Below are positions 46,312 through 58,380 of a stretch of 64,000 nt of DNA, one piece after another; the first letter of the stretch is position 1; every line of letters begins with the position of its first letter. A program made the position numbers and the translations under genes. The notes below the pieces were generated by a model. It was given only the letters and a program-made list of their open reading frames with translations. It made no database searches and was not told the DNA's origin. This DNA comes from Cunninghamia lanceolata. Its lineage: Eukaryota > Streptophyta > Pinopsida > Cupressales > Cupressaceae. The stretch is taken from the NCBI GenBank assembly GCA_027924645.1, contig BSBN01000213.1:37822501-37886500 (forward strand), in the 5' to 3' direction.

Positions 46312-47480
46312 AACTCATAATATAATATATTAGTTGAGTAACTTAATGTATTATAAGTAACAATTGAACATAATTCAAACAAAACAAGATAAATAATTAC
46401 TAATAGCTATATAAAATAGATTCTTATTTCAGCTCAAAGCTTATACAAAATGGGCAAATCCTATAAAAGAGATGTATATCTTTCACTTGATTATATCTTC
46501 AAATCTAACTATTATATAACTTCACAATATAAAAATTAAAAAAATATTTGAAAATGTAAATTAGAGTTCCTAGTGAGAACTAGAGTTACCGCACTTAATA
46601 GTGACCCATGTCCTTATCGAAACTTGAAATGGGTATTATATAAGAACAAGTTACTTATTAAAAATTTGAAAATATTTGTTAGAATTATTTAATTTTGGTA
46701 CTTCTACTTATTAGGATCATAACTCCTAACCCATTACTTGAAATTCAATGTTTGTTTATGTATTTCAAATCTTAGATCATGAACTAATCAAATCTTGGTT
46801 GAACCATAGCACAAACAAAATCTAATTATTACATCACAAAATTCCTCTCCATAAAACTACAAAATATTAAAAAATAAAAATAAAATAATTTTCATAAATC
46901 TTCAAAATGCTACCCAAAACTTTCACTTGGATTACCTAGATCCTTTCAACATCAATATAATATTATAATCGTTAAATTTGTATATCGATGCCATTTACCA
47001 TTTAGTTTTGTGCCCATTTAGGAGAATGTCTTAATACAATTACATATTGACAAATGGCATAATCTTTTGTGAAGTTTCCCGCTCATTCTCTTGGCCTTCA
47101 TCTATCACCATAACACACATTTCCATATATTTATCCACATATTATCTATATCTACACCATTTTCTCTATAAACCACATTTATTGTACCATTTATGATTAG
47201 ACAATCATTTTGTGCACATACTCTTCCATTTTGTCATCCCAGGTAATTACTATAGGTACAAATTTGATCTCATGTCCACAGATCTATTGGGACCCAACTT
47301 GAAAAATGAAAAATCAACGAGGTCTTTTCCCCTTTTGTGCACTTGCCCTATTTTGCTCACCATATATAACTAATTTGAGAAATTTAAGTGGGTTTTACCT
47401 TGGTGAAATTTTTCCTTGATGTTGTTCCTTGCCATCCTCCATGTTCCTATCATGTGTTGTAGTTGCAGAAATTCAAAAAT
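46312..47480. other. AT-rich DNA, no gene seen
   Basis: No supported gene or repeat. Short frames are isolated and lack protein-like composition. Confidence 0.5.
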
Positions 47481-48670
47481 ATTCTAAGTGTTGGGAAGTT
47501 TTGGTCAATTTCTAGTGTTTTGTGGACTTTCTAGGTACTATCAAACATTTCCTCTTCACCTTACATCTAGTTCCTCCTTCCTCTTCCACGTAAAGGTTCC
47601 ACCAAACTTCATTGGATCCTTCACTTCCTTAGTTTCCTTCATTTCTTCTTCAACTAGCTATTGGATATATTCTTCCCATTCGATATCTTGTATCCAACTC
47701 TTGTTTTGCATAAAAGGTTCACATAATCTTATTGAGTGGTTAGTCTTTTCTTTCCACCCATTTCTTTTAGTTTGTGGAATCTTGCTAGGCTACTAGACAT
47801 CATATTTCAAGTTCTTACATCTAGTCCTCCTGTCCCTTTCCACAAAATTCTTGTTCAAGTCATCTGCTTCCAAACTTTCTTCATTTTACATTTTTTAGAT
47901 TCCTTCCATTTTCTTCCAGTCAGTTAGCCTCCTGACCTTTATTTTTTTTTTGTAATTCTTTAGTTCGCCTCTAGCCCATTTTCTCAAAATTTCCCTTTCA
48001 GATTAGAATATGTTCACCTCCTTTCCTATGTCCCATCCTAACATCCTATTCTATAGTCTTCCTCTACATTTCTTTTTTTCACCTTCCCATTTGCAAAGTC
48101 TCATCTTGGAACCAAATATTTCTACCTCCCTCATCATTCTTCCACATTCTTCCCAACCCCTTTGCGGGACATTTACTTGCTTCCATCTCTCCTCCATCAG
48201 ACACCTTCACTTCTCATATCTAGTTCCCACCTTCAGATCCTCAAGAATTCTCTGCAAGGTTAATAGCTCCATTTGGCACCTCCACTTCCTACATTCAATA
48301 CCACATGCTTTTCCCACTCCATATCTTTTGTTCCCTCATCTTTGTGGACTTTCCTCCTTGGACTTTAGGATGTCTTCCCTTCACCTCATGTCTTGTCCTG
48401 GTGTCTAGTTCTGCAACCAAATCCCACATTCCGCTCTTCATGAAATCATTCCCTGTCACCCTTTAGGGAAACTAGATGGACTTCCAAATTTCCTTCATAC
48501 GTTTCCACATCTAGTCCTATCTCCCTTTCTTGCATATTTTTCGCATCCTTTTCTCATTCACTTCCTTCCATTCGTGGAACTTTCCCATCCTTTAGGATTT
48601 CATCCTTCCACATCCAATGTCTAGTCCTCATTTCTAGTCCCACATCAAATTTCCACAATTTTTCCTAATA
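47481..48670 (-). repeat. purine-rich (minus) stretch with recurring GGAACTAGATGT motif
   Basis: About 1.2 kb is strongly C/T-rich on the plus strand. The word ACATCTAGTTCC/ACATCTAGTCCT recurs near 47565, 47818, 48218, 48399, 48509 and 48620 at irregular spacing, along with CTTTCCAC and TTCCTTC words. Frames here are open because of composition and I do not regard them as genes. It may be a decayed tandem array. Confidence 0.5.
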
Positions 48671-49207
48671 TCTTTGTAACACTCCAAAATGCCCCAACAA
48701 CTTCCCAGGTTGCCATTAATGATCATAGTTGACCCTTACAACTACTCAAATGCATATTTCCCACCCAAATGCCACCACTCATCTTAGGGGCACAATTTTA
48801 GTTGTAATTTTCAATGGTGGATGATGAAGGAGGATTTAATTGCCATGAATATGGTAGCTGAATTTCATCTACTGATAATCTTCATGCATGTTCTAGGCCA
48901 TTCAATTTTGAATGGGAAACATTCTAGACATAGATTTCATAGGATTTCATCAAGTTTGCATTCAATGCTTCTACCTCCTGTAGTGAATCAAATTCCTCAC
49001 AGATGACCAAGGGCAAGAAAAGGAAATGCTATAAATATAAGTCTTTTTGTCATTCAAAGGGTTAGTTGTTGAGACAAATTTTCAACTCCAAGTGCTTTGA
49101 GCTAGTTCTAGGGCATCAAACATTGCATGTCTTGTCTGTAAGGAGATGGAATGCTTTTTTCAATGCACGAGAAGGGTATTTAATGGGCATCATGTATGTA
49201 AATGGTA
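48671..49207. other. unassigned DNA left of element G
   Basis: Mixed-composition DNA into which G inserted. A plus-strand frame near 49146 continues in frame across the empty site into 52885-52961, but without similarity that I recognise. Confidence 0.4.
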
Positions 49208-49212
49208 TGTCT

Positions 49213-50541
49213 TGGTGCAAGAGGGAATCCCTCCTGCTGCAAACTCACAAACCCACAACACAATACATATTGCAAATCAAAAATCTCTATGTTATTTCAA
49301 TAAAAACAACTCAATTACAATCAACAAATCTGCAACATACAAAATCCACATATACATTCATTGGCTTCACATGGCCTCTCAAATTCTACAAAAAAAATCT
49401 TCTCTTTCCCTCACACAACAGTCTTCTTTGCTTCATAGCCCCTCACATGGGCTAATTTCTCTCTGAAAATCTCTCCCCCATCTGCAACATAATCTGCTAC
49501 ATATACCCCCTCAATGCTGGCTTTTTTTCTCCAAAAATATGTCACAAATTTTTAATAAATTCTAGCCCCAAATTGGACGCCCTCATTCCCCACTTTCTTC
49601 TGTAATTTTCTGCCTCTCATTAAATGAGGCTCTTCCCACATTCCCAACACCTATCATAGTGGCTATTTTAGATTAATAAAAAAATATAGAATTTGTACAA
49701 TATTAGGTGCCACTTTTTCAGCCACTAAAGAATTAAATTAATGAAGTATCATCTTCAAATTTCAATGCCTCACTAAATGGAGTAGTTCTAAATTTAAAAC
49801 CTATAGATTCTCCTCCAAAATGAGTGCTTTGTCTGAAATGGCTCAGAAACAACCTCATGAATTTAATGCATATTAACGTTTATCTGGGAGTGGTTACAAG
49901 ATGAAAATGAAATATTCTCTCCCAATGCCCATTTGATATTTTTAAATGCCTCAATGAACAATATAAAATAATTAAAATACTCAGAATAATACCTATGGAG
50001 CAGCATTCAAATTTTTGGAAAAAAATCCATTGTTGCCACTGCGACAAGAAAATGACTTTTTGCATAACTCTTACCTAGAAGCTCTTTTTTTCACGAAAAC
50101 TGGCCAAGATGTGTAAAATGACATTGCAAAGCTTTCCTCCAAAGGATTTTACTCCAGCCTTCATAAAAATCTAAATTTTAAATTTTCCATAGATTGTCAA
50201 CCTATATTTTTACAAACTTTTGGCATTAAAATCTCTCAAGCTGTGAAAGTTTTTACCCTAATTATTTTTACATATTTGACATAGTACCTCAAAGAATATC
50301 CTTGCAAAAGTATTATTCTCCAGCTCTTACGAGTTTTTAGGAATAAATTTTTGAAAACTGCTTGCAGAGCCTCTGAAACAACGAACTGACGAAAAATTGA
50401 AAATTGCAATTTTGACTCAATTTCTGAGTTCTTACTACTGAGAGACGCCTGAAAAGACCACAACATACCAAAAATGAAAGAAACACAGAAATATTTTTGG
50501 TTGATGTGGGATAGCCCATTCACCCAGATGCTCCTGCATCA
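49213..50541 (-). repeat. 3' LTR of element G
   Basis: On the minus strand it begins TGATGCAGGAGCATC and ends CCCTCTTGCACCA. Matches 51547-52879. No clear polypurine tract is visible next to it at 50542-50570. Confidence 0.9.
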
Positions 50542-50751
50542 GACATGCCAGATAGATTTTTTTTTGTGAGTAGGACTCAAAATGGAGTGGAGTAGTAGAA
50601 CTACTCTTTCAGGTTATAGACAATCTACAATGAACTCCATCACTGATTTAGGTGTATAAAATATTTTCCACCTCTTCCAACACTTAGTTGGGAAAAGTAC
50701 CATCCTCCTCCACCAATTGTATGCCGGCTTATTTTCCCATCATCATCTGTC

Positions 50752-51290
50752 CTATGCCAAAGGCTCACTCTCCTTCTCCTCCTTCGCCTTTGTGGGACTT
50801 ATCCCACCGCAGATTGACCACCTCCACCAAAACCCTGCAGTATCCTTCACAATTTCTATGCACAAACTCGTAGCATCTAAACACAAATCTTTCTTTTCCA
50901 TCTTTTCTGCATACTTTTCCTCTTCTATTATCATATTTGAAAACAAATCAATATATTTGTCAAACATATTTACCTTATCCTCCTTCAAGGTTGCAACATT
51001 AATTTTTGCGTGATATTTCTCACATCATCCTTAGCTGCAACATTTTGTTCTGTATCTTTCGCTACAACTACGAACTTCGCATTCCATTCTTCTTCAATTT
51101 CTAACAACCTCATCACCAAATCATCATCATCTTCATTATCTTTGTGATCTTCTACAAACTCTTTGTATTCCACTGCTACGATCATATCCTCTTCATCATC
51201 TTTCTTCTCCTTTGCTGCTATCTCATTACTCACACATTGCCTAGCCTCTATTCTATCCATCCTCGCATGTATATCTATCACCATTGCCAA
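50752..51290 (-). pseudogene. acidic coiled-coil-like ORF of element G
   Basis: Reading right to left: MAMVIDIHARMDRIEARQ, an acidic segment (KEKKDDEEDMIV; DHKDNEDDDDLVMRL) and EIEEEWNAKFVVVAKDTEQN, up to a TGA at 50985-50987. The next frame, overlapping by a few bases, continues KEDKVNMFDKYIDLFSNM and EEKYAEKMEKKDLCLD to 50752. The two pieces look like one original protein of about 180 residues broken by a one-base shift. Heptad-like Leu/Ile spacing suggests a helical, possibly gag-like or coiled-coil protein. I do not recognise a family. Confidence 0.5.
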
Positions 51291-51529
51291 AATATTCCTC
51301 TTTTTATATTATCTCCATCCATCCCATATCACAGGTCTCTTCTCCAACAATATCCCCATCTCATCAGCTACTGCTATCTTCTGCAATCCTTATCACACTC
51401 TCAATCTATTCGCAGCTTCCCAGCTCTCACTTGATTATGACTCCTCTCTACTTGCAACAATCTCTTGAGCTCTTCACAACTGCCTTCTCTCCCACATGTC
51501 TTGGTGGATCCTCTCCACACTCAGGGTTA

Positions 51530-51544
51530 CCAGCTTTGATACCA
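51530..51544 (-). promoter_or_regulatory. primer-binding site of element G
   Basis: On the minus strand TGGTATCAAAGCTGG begins two bases after the right LTR. It resembles the Met-tRNA site (TGGTATCAGAGC) with A for G at one position, and fixes the element's direction. Confidence 0.88.
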
Positions 51545-51546
51545 TT

Positions 51547-52879
51547 TGGTGCAAGAGGGACTCCCTCCTGCTACAAACTCACAAACCCACAACACAATAC
51601 AGATTGCAAATCAAAAATCTCTATTTTATTTAAATAAAAACAACTCAATTACAATCAACAAATCTGCAACATACAAAATCCACATATACACTCATTGGCT
51701 TCACATGGCCTCTCAAATTCTACAAAAAAATCTTCTCTTTCCCTTACACAGTAGTCTTCTTTGCTTCATAGCCCCTCACATGGGCTAATTTCTCTTTGAA
51801 AACCTCTCCCCCATCTGCAACATAATCTACTACATATATCCTCTCAATGCTGGCTTTTTTTCTCCAAAAATATGTCACAAATTTTTAATAAATTCCAGCC
51901 CCAAATTGGGCGCTCTCATTCCCCACTTTCTTCTGTAATTTTCTGCCTCTCATTAAATGAGGCTCTTCCCACATTCCCAACACCTATCATAGTGGCTATT
52001 TAGATTAATAAAAAAATATAGAATTTGTACAATATTAGGTGCCACTTTTTTAGCCACTAAAGAATTAAATTAATGAAGTATCATCTTCAAATTTCAATGC
52101 CTCACTAAATGGGGCAATTCTAAATTTAAAACCTATAGATTCTCCTCCAAAATGAGTGCTTTGTCTGCTGAAATGGCTCATAAACAACCTCATGAATTTA
52201 ATGCATATTGGTTACAAGATGAAAAATGAAAGATTCTCTCCCAATGCCCATTTGATATTTTTAAATTCCTCAATGAACAATATAAAATAATTAAAATACT
52301 TAGAATAATACCTATGGAGCAGCATTCAAATTTTTGGAAAAAAAAATCCAATGTTGCCACTGCGGCAAGATGCATCGGGTGCCGGAAAATGATTTTTTTC
52401 ATAACTCTTACCCATAAGCTCTTTTTTTCACGAAAACTTGCCAAGATCTGTAAAATGACATTTCAAAGCTTTCCTCCAAAGGATTTTACTCCAGCCTTCA
52501 TAAAAATCTAAATTTTAAATTTTCCGTAAATTGTCAACTCATATTTTTACAAACGTTCGTCATTAAAATCTCTCAAACCGTGAATGATTTTACCCTAATT
52601 ATTTTTGCATATTTGACATGTTGCCTCAAAGAATATCCCTGCAAAAGGATTATGCTCCAGCTCTTACGAGTTTTTGGAAATAAAATTTTGAAAACTGCTT
52701 GCGGAGCCTCTGAAACAACGAACTGATGAAAAATTGAAAATTGCAATTTTAACTAAATTTTTGAGTTCTTATTGTGAGAGATGCCTAAAAAGACCACAAC
52801 ACACCAAAAATGAAAGAAACACACAGAAATATTTTTGGTTGATGCGGGATAGCCCATTTGCCCGGATGCTCCTGCATCA
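51547..52879 (-). repeat. 5' LTR of element G
   Basis: Copy of 49213-50541 with scattered differences. It adjoins the primer-binding site and so is the 5' LTR in the minus orientation. Confidence 0.9.
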
Positions 52880-52884
52880 TGTCT

Positions 52885-55264
52885 CCATGGATGTTTATAA
52901 TTATTTAGGGAAACCCTCGAATCTATTTGTGAGTTTCCTCTTGCCACATTTGTTGGTATGAGTGTAATAAGAGTTTGATTAATCTTGTAGCATTATAATG
53001 CAATGTAATCTTTCTTGCAATGGTCTTACTCTTGTTTCCCATAAGTTAGATGAATGTGTGACATCATTTTAATTCATTGTAACTCTTTTGTGATGGTCTT
53101 CCTTATGTTGCACATGGGTAGTTGCAGTATTAAGATGGATCATTAAGTATTTCCATTTGAAAATGTCATTTTTGATTTGTATGTATATGCATGTCTAGTT
53201 CTAGTTATGCTTTGTGGATGCATTTCCCTTCTTCCTTACACTTCATGACTCTGTTGTCCAATGTAGTAGGCACCAATCTAATCAGTGATAGGTCAAACAC
53301 TCTTTATTTTAATCAATACTCTATTTTTAGTAGATTACAAGTAGATTAGGGTTTCACATGCTTTCATGATTCATTATTGCAAAGAAGTGAACATCCTAAG
53401 CGACCTCAAACAACTAAATTGTTAGAGCCATGTCATGCATGCCTACATCTTGCAATTGTGTATGAAATGTTAAGTGGATTCACTTGTGGAAATATCATGT
53501 TGTTATCATTTGTATGTGCATATGCAAGCTTGTAGTTTTAGCTTAATAAGAGGTTTTACATGCAACTAGTTAGTCTTTGACCCAGTGACAAATATAGGGG
53601 TCAAGCATACATAAGGTATATATACCATTATTTCAGTCATGATTTATCTTAATAGGTTAGATGTATTATAAAGGATATCTCTAGGAACACTCTCTTGGGT
53701 CTAGCTAAGCCCAAAGTGAAGGAGAGCATGCCCACTCTCAGAAAATAGCCCTTAATCACTCATATTCTATTGATGAGCTGATTGATTCACCTTCAAAGAG
53801 AACAAGTCCTTGGCCTTGAAGTGGGTTGACTCCTCTAGAAGTGTGAGCAATGATTTTAGGACCCAATAGGATCTAACTCCCAAATCTCTAAAATTCAAAT
53901 TTAAATTTAGCTGACTCCCATCCATTCCACTAGCTGTTGTGAGCAAACTAAACCCATGTTTAGGTGAATTGTTGCTATGTATTGGTATATAAAGGTATTC
54001 ATTTGCATTCATTTCACATCCTCTCACATTTGAATAACCTCTCTCATCTTAAAGAGAATTCATTAGAACATTTTGAATTAGTGCGCTAAAAAGAATTAGA
54101 ATCTGCATATCCATCCTAGGAAAATTTACACAACTAGAACTTGTTATTTTTTATCATTGTCATTACCATAAAACCAATCCTTTTATGTATGAGTGAAAAG
54201 GCCCAACATACACTTCTTTGTATGTTTGTGTGATCATTGATAGGTGGCCACCATGTAATCCCTTGCTTGCATAAGCGATAAGTACCCACAATGGACTCCC
54301 TTATGCATGTGACAAGCATTCAAAATACAATTCCTTGTAATTCTTGACAACACATGTGAGAGTGAGAAAGATGCATAAAAAATAGGTTAAGTCTACCACA
54401 TTCTCCTCTTCTATTATGTGTTTTTATTCAAAGGCCAACCACAAAGTAGTGCAGTCTCCTTTTGCTATAATATATATCACATGTTAATGTCATGATGGTG
54501 AAGTTCCCACATGAATTTATCATTTAAATGTCTTCCCAAGTTGTATATTTGGCATGATGATATGAATAAAAAATCTAAATACATGAAATTATTTCATTTC
54601 TAATTCTATTATTATAAGCTTTCATTAAGCATTTATTTTGGTAATAAGACTATTATACTCATGCCTCTCACATTCCCCTTTTGTGTTATCCTCCCCAACC
54701 TCATTTATCCTTCTTATTTTATCAACACTTTTGTTTATACACACTAGAAATTACCCTTATTGTGTAATGGGCACATTGATAGGTATCTGCAATGAGTGTA
54801 CTATGTAAAAATATGAAATTTAAAAGAAACACAATTTTTTTAAAATTTATCAACAAAAAGTAGGGTACAAAGTATAGTCAGGAAGGGGTTTGAGCACATT
54901 ATCATTTGAAGTGTCTAGCAATAAGAGGTGGTGATCATCTTTAGGCAATACTCCTCCCTCTTTCTAATGGCGACACATGCATTGTCTTGCATGCTGGCAT
55001 GTTGGTAGTTGAAAGTTGGGAAGATGTGTGGATACACCAAGCAAGGGACCTACAATACTACAATGAACATGAGACACTTTTTAACATAGAGACAAGGACC
55101 ATAATTATGCAAATAAGGTAGTCTATAACCTCACCCAAATCAAAACTCATGGGCAAACAACTACAGGTCCCATCTAAACAACATAATAGTATCTAATGAC
55201 CTTTTAGTCTTCCCACCATTTTCATATTGCTTAAAAAGCTTCTTTATCCCTACTTACACAATAA
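52885..55264. other. unassigned DNA between elements G and H
   Basis: About 2.4 kb with no recognisable gene, LTR or tandem repeat. Short frames (for example 53767-54027 minus) lack supporting features. Confidence 0.5.
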
Positions 55265-56744
55265 TGTTGAAAATGAAGGTAGAACTGCTGCTATAAACTT
55301 TATAATTATGTGGTTACAAAGCTGAAAATAAGATTAATCTGTAACAATTAATGTGTAAGTGATTTTGCACTTTTAATCCAATGTAGAATAGAAGAAAATA
55401 GATTGCAAGAAGAAGACAAGTATTTACATGGAGAAACCCTTTCGGGAAAAAAATCCACACCAAAGGTGTTTATGCTTGTATTAAATCTCTTTCAGAAAGA
55501 TTACATTCAATACTGAAATTCTTTTGATTCCTTGATGCACTTCAAAAGCTTCTTCAATTTTCAAATCTTGCTCTCTGGAAAAACTATTATGCTTTTTAAA
55601 TTACAACTTCAAAGGTTCTTAATTCAAAAGTTTGAAACTCAAACTACAATAAATTGTATTTGATAACATGAGACAAGTCCTCATGCAAAAACCAAGCGCT
55701 CCAAATAGAGAACTCTGAAGTCAAACAATACCAAGCATCCTGTTAACCGCTAATCCTGAATGTGGGTGCCAAAGTTGTCCCACTTTAACTTAGTCAACAT
55801 AAATGATATTTCTAAATAAAAGCAACAACTGAAAGTCTCTAGATTGGATGCCCAAGTTGTCCCAATCTATTTTAGTCAACTAAAGTGATCAACCCACATC
55901 AATCTCATGCAAACAACCTACATGATTGATGTCCTCAATATTATTATGAATCAACCTTCTGTAACATGCAAGTGACATGTAAACACTTGTAGCACCATGC
56001 AAGAGTTATCCAAATCTGATCTTGAGTTAGAGTGTCATGCAAGTTACATGCAACAACATATAATTGACATGCAACATCATGCAAGTCCATATAAATGACA
56101 TGCAACAACATGCAAGTCCATATAACTAAAATGTAACAACATGCAAGTCAAAATAACTGACATGCAAGAACATGCAAGCACATGCAAGTTCATAGAAGCA
56201 ACATGCAATGATATGCAAGCACATGCAAGTGACATGCAAGCACATGCAAGTGACATGCAACAACATGCAATCTTTTATGAGCTCATGCAACCACATGCAA
56301 AAACATGCAAGTCTATGCAAGCTTTTATGAAACCATGCAAGCAATATTCCAATATCATGCATCTTTAACACTTCTGATAACTCTCACATCATATCCATGC
56401 AAAGTGTACCAACAATATCCACTCATGTACATAAAAATGCAAACTTCCAGTCTAAATATAAGACACATCCAAAGTGGGTGCCCAAGTTAACTCCCACTCA
56501 CTAGGAGTTGTCAAGAACCCAAAATAGACTTCAAGGAGTTGTCAACAAGTCTTCATGGACCCCACTCCAAAAGTGGGCGCCCAAGTTTGACCCTACCATT
56601 TAGGAGTTAATTACAATAAGCCAAGTGTTATAATTAATAATTAATTTATCTCTCAAAATCCTTATGTGTTGGGGAACATATTCCAAGAACTTTGGAGACA
56701 TATGAATTGGTTAGGATTGCAAGTAATGGCAAATTATCCCAACA
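55265..56744 (-). repeat. 3' LTR of element H (1,480 bp)
   Basis: Matches 60857-62246 but is about 90 bp longer, mainly because the CATGCAA array is longer here. Both start TGTTGA on the plus strand and end ATCCCAACA. Confidence 0.92.
55968..56405. repeat. array of about two dozen CATGCA motifs in LTR H (left copy)
   Basis: CATGCAAG, CATGCAAC and CATGCAAT recur at 8-25 bp intervals, often as ACATGCAAGCACATGCAAGTG. CATGCA is the core of the plant RY element, recognised by B3-domain seed regulators. The array's open frames on both strands (HVTCMCLHV-type) are composition artefacts. Confidence 0.85.
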
Positions 56745-56755
56745 TTCTCCCACTT
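56745..56755 (-). promoter_or_regulatory. polypurine tract of element H
   Basis: AAGTGGGAGAA on the minus strand directly precedes the 3' LTR. Confidence 0.88.
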
Positions 56756-56838
56756 GACATTATACATTGCAATTACTCTTTATGAGGTAATCAAACTTTT
56801 AGTCAAGTACAGTGATCAAGGCCAATGGCCTTCTTGCA

Positions 56839-57599
56839 TCAAGAAAACTTATATGTAGTAACTGGTTTCGTAAGATAATCTGCAACATTAACCAAAGTGT
56901 CAACTTTTTCAATTAGAAACTTACAATTCTCAACCATTTCTTGCACAAAGTGATACTGAACATCAACATGCTTAGTATGAGCATGATACATAGGATTTTT
57001 GGCTAAACAAATGACACTTTGACTGTCACATGCAATCCTTACTATCCTGTAATCAAAACCAATACGTGTTCCAAGTCTCTGTAACCATACTGCCCCTTTG
57101 GAGGCATGTGTAGCAGCCATATACTCTACTTCTATGGTGGAAAAAGCAACCGTGGGCTGCCTCTTACTCATCCAACTTACCGCAGCTCCAAACAAAGTAA
57201 AAACATAGGCACTATCGACCTTCAACTATCCAAGTCACCTGCCCAATCAGAATCAACAAAACTCTGTATGTCCAATGATTTATCCACATTATCAATACCA
57301 TGATAAACCAAACAATAATCATAAGTTCCTCGTAAATATCTAAACACCCTCGTAACATAAGTCCAATGTTCTTTACCAGGGTTAGACATAAACATGCTTA
57401 AAACTCCCATTGCTTGTGCAATATTTGGTCTAGTGCAAACCATTGCATACATTAAACTACCAACAACACTAGCATAAGGAACATTAGACATCTCTTCAAA
57501 ATCATCATCATAATGAGGACACATGTCTAATCTAAGCTTAGTACCAATCAAAAAAGGAATGCTTACTGTTTTATAGTCATGCATATTGAATCTTTGCAA
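56839..57599 (-). pseudogene. Copia RNase H of element H
   Basis: Connection domain and RNase H: NVPYASVVGSLMYAMVCTRP, FRYLRGTYDYCLVYHG, FVDSDWAGDLDS with the first catalytic Asp, then after a frame change VAFSTIEVEYMAATHASKGA with the Glu, IACDSQSVICLAKNPMYHA, and the terminal VADYLTKPVTTYKF. The frame breaks around 57222 to 57228. Confidence 0.9.
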
Positions 57600-58380
57600 A
57601 ATTGTATCAACATACTTACTCTGACTTAACCATAGTTTTCTGTCTACACGATCCCTATTGTCTCCATTCCAAGAATATATTTTGTAGCCCCTAAGTCCTT
57701 CATATCCAAAGTACTAGAAAACTAAGTTTTAAGCTCTCCAATCATTACCTTGCTGTTCCCAATAAACATGTCATCAACATACAAGATAATAATTAGAACA
57801 TGATCGTCAATAATCTTAAGATAAGCACAATGATCTTTTTTGCTTCTAACAAAACCAACTTTCAATGCAAAAGCATCAAACTTCTGATACCACATTCTAG
57901 GTGACTATTTCAAACCATACATTGATCTTTTTAAACTACAAACCAAGTCTTCTTTTCCTTTAACAACAAAACCATCAGGTTGCCGCATATAAATCTCCTC
58001 TTCAAGGTCCCCATGCAAGAAAGAAGTTTTAACATCAATTTGCTCTATCTCAAAATCATAAGCAGGAGCAATAGATAAAAGGAATCTAATAGAAGTTAAT
58101 TTAGCAACTAGAGAGAAAATTTTATTAAAATCAACACCCTCTCTCTGGGAGTAGCCCTTTGCCACCAATCTAGCCTTGTACCTTTCTAGATTACCATCTG
58201 CACCAATTTTATTTTTATATACCCACTTACAAATAATGGTCTTTCTTCCTTTGGGCAAATTAACAAGATCCCAAGTGTCACAAGTATCCAAGGACATCAT
58301 TTCCTCATGCATAGCCTCTAACTAAGACTCACTATCTTTTGAAGATAGAGCCTCCCTGAAAGATCTACGTTCATCATCAG
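57600..58380 (-). pseudogene. Copia reverse transcriptase of element H
   Basis: Landmarks right to left: CDTWDLVNLPKGRKTIICKW, ARLVAKGYSQREGVDFNKIF, IEQIDVKTSFLHGDLEEEIY, LVCSLKRSMYGLK then a stop where Gln is expected (SPRMWYQKF follows), and the catalytic box LYVDDMFIG with YVDD at 57770-57781. Catalytic residues are present, but several stops (for example near 57904 and 57720) inactivate it. The FNKIFSLVAK segment differs from the usual YDEVFSPVAK, another sign of drift. Confidence 0.92.

Larger units (their letters stand above)
49213..52879 (-). mobile_element. element G: small non-autonomous LTR retrotransposon
   Basis: Two LTRs (49213-50541 and 51547-52879) in the same direction flank a 1,005-bp interior. 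TGTCT is duplicated at 49208-49212 and 52880-52884. A Met-tRNA-like primer-binding site lies on the minus strand next to the right LTR, so the element reads right to left. The interior codes only for a short acidic, Lys/Glu-rich protein in two overlapping frames. No pol sequence, so it must rely on another element. Confidence 0.92.

Noticed and set aside
47488..48408. Ser/Phe/Leu-rich plus-strand ORFs that look like membrane proteins
   Set aside because: They follow from the pyrimidine-rich composition; there is no conserved pattern or start context.
56126..56371. Minus-strand Cys/His/Leu-rich ORF and plus-strand Met-Gln-Ala-His ORF
   Set aside because: They are translations of the CATGCAA array in the LTR of H.
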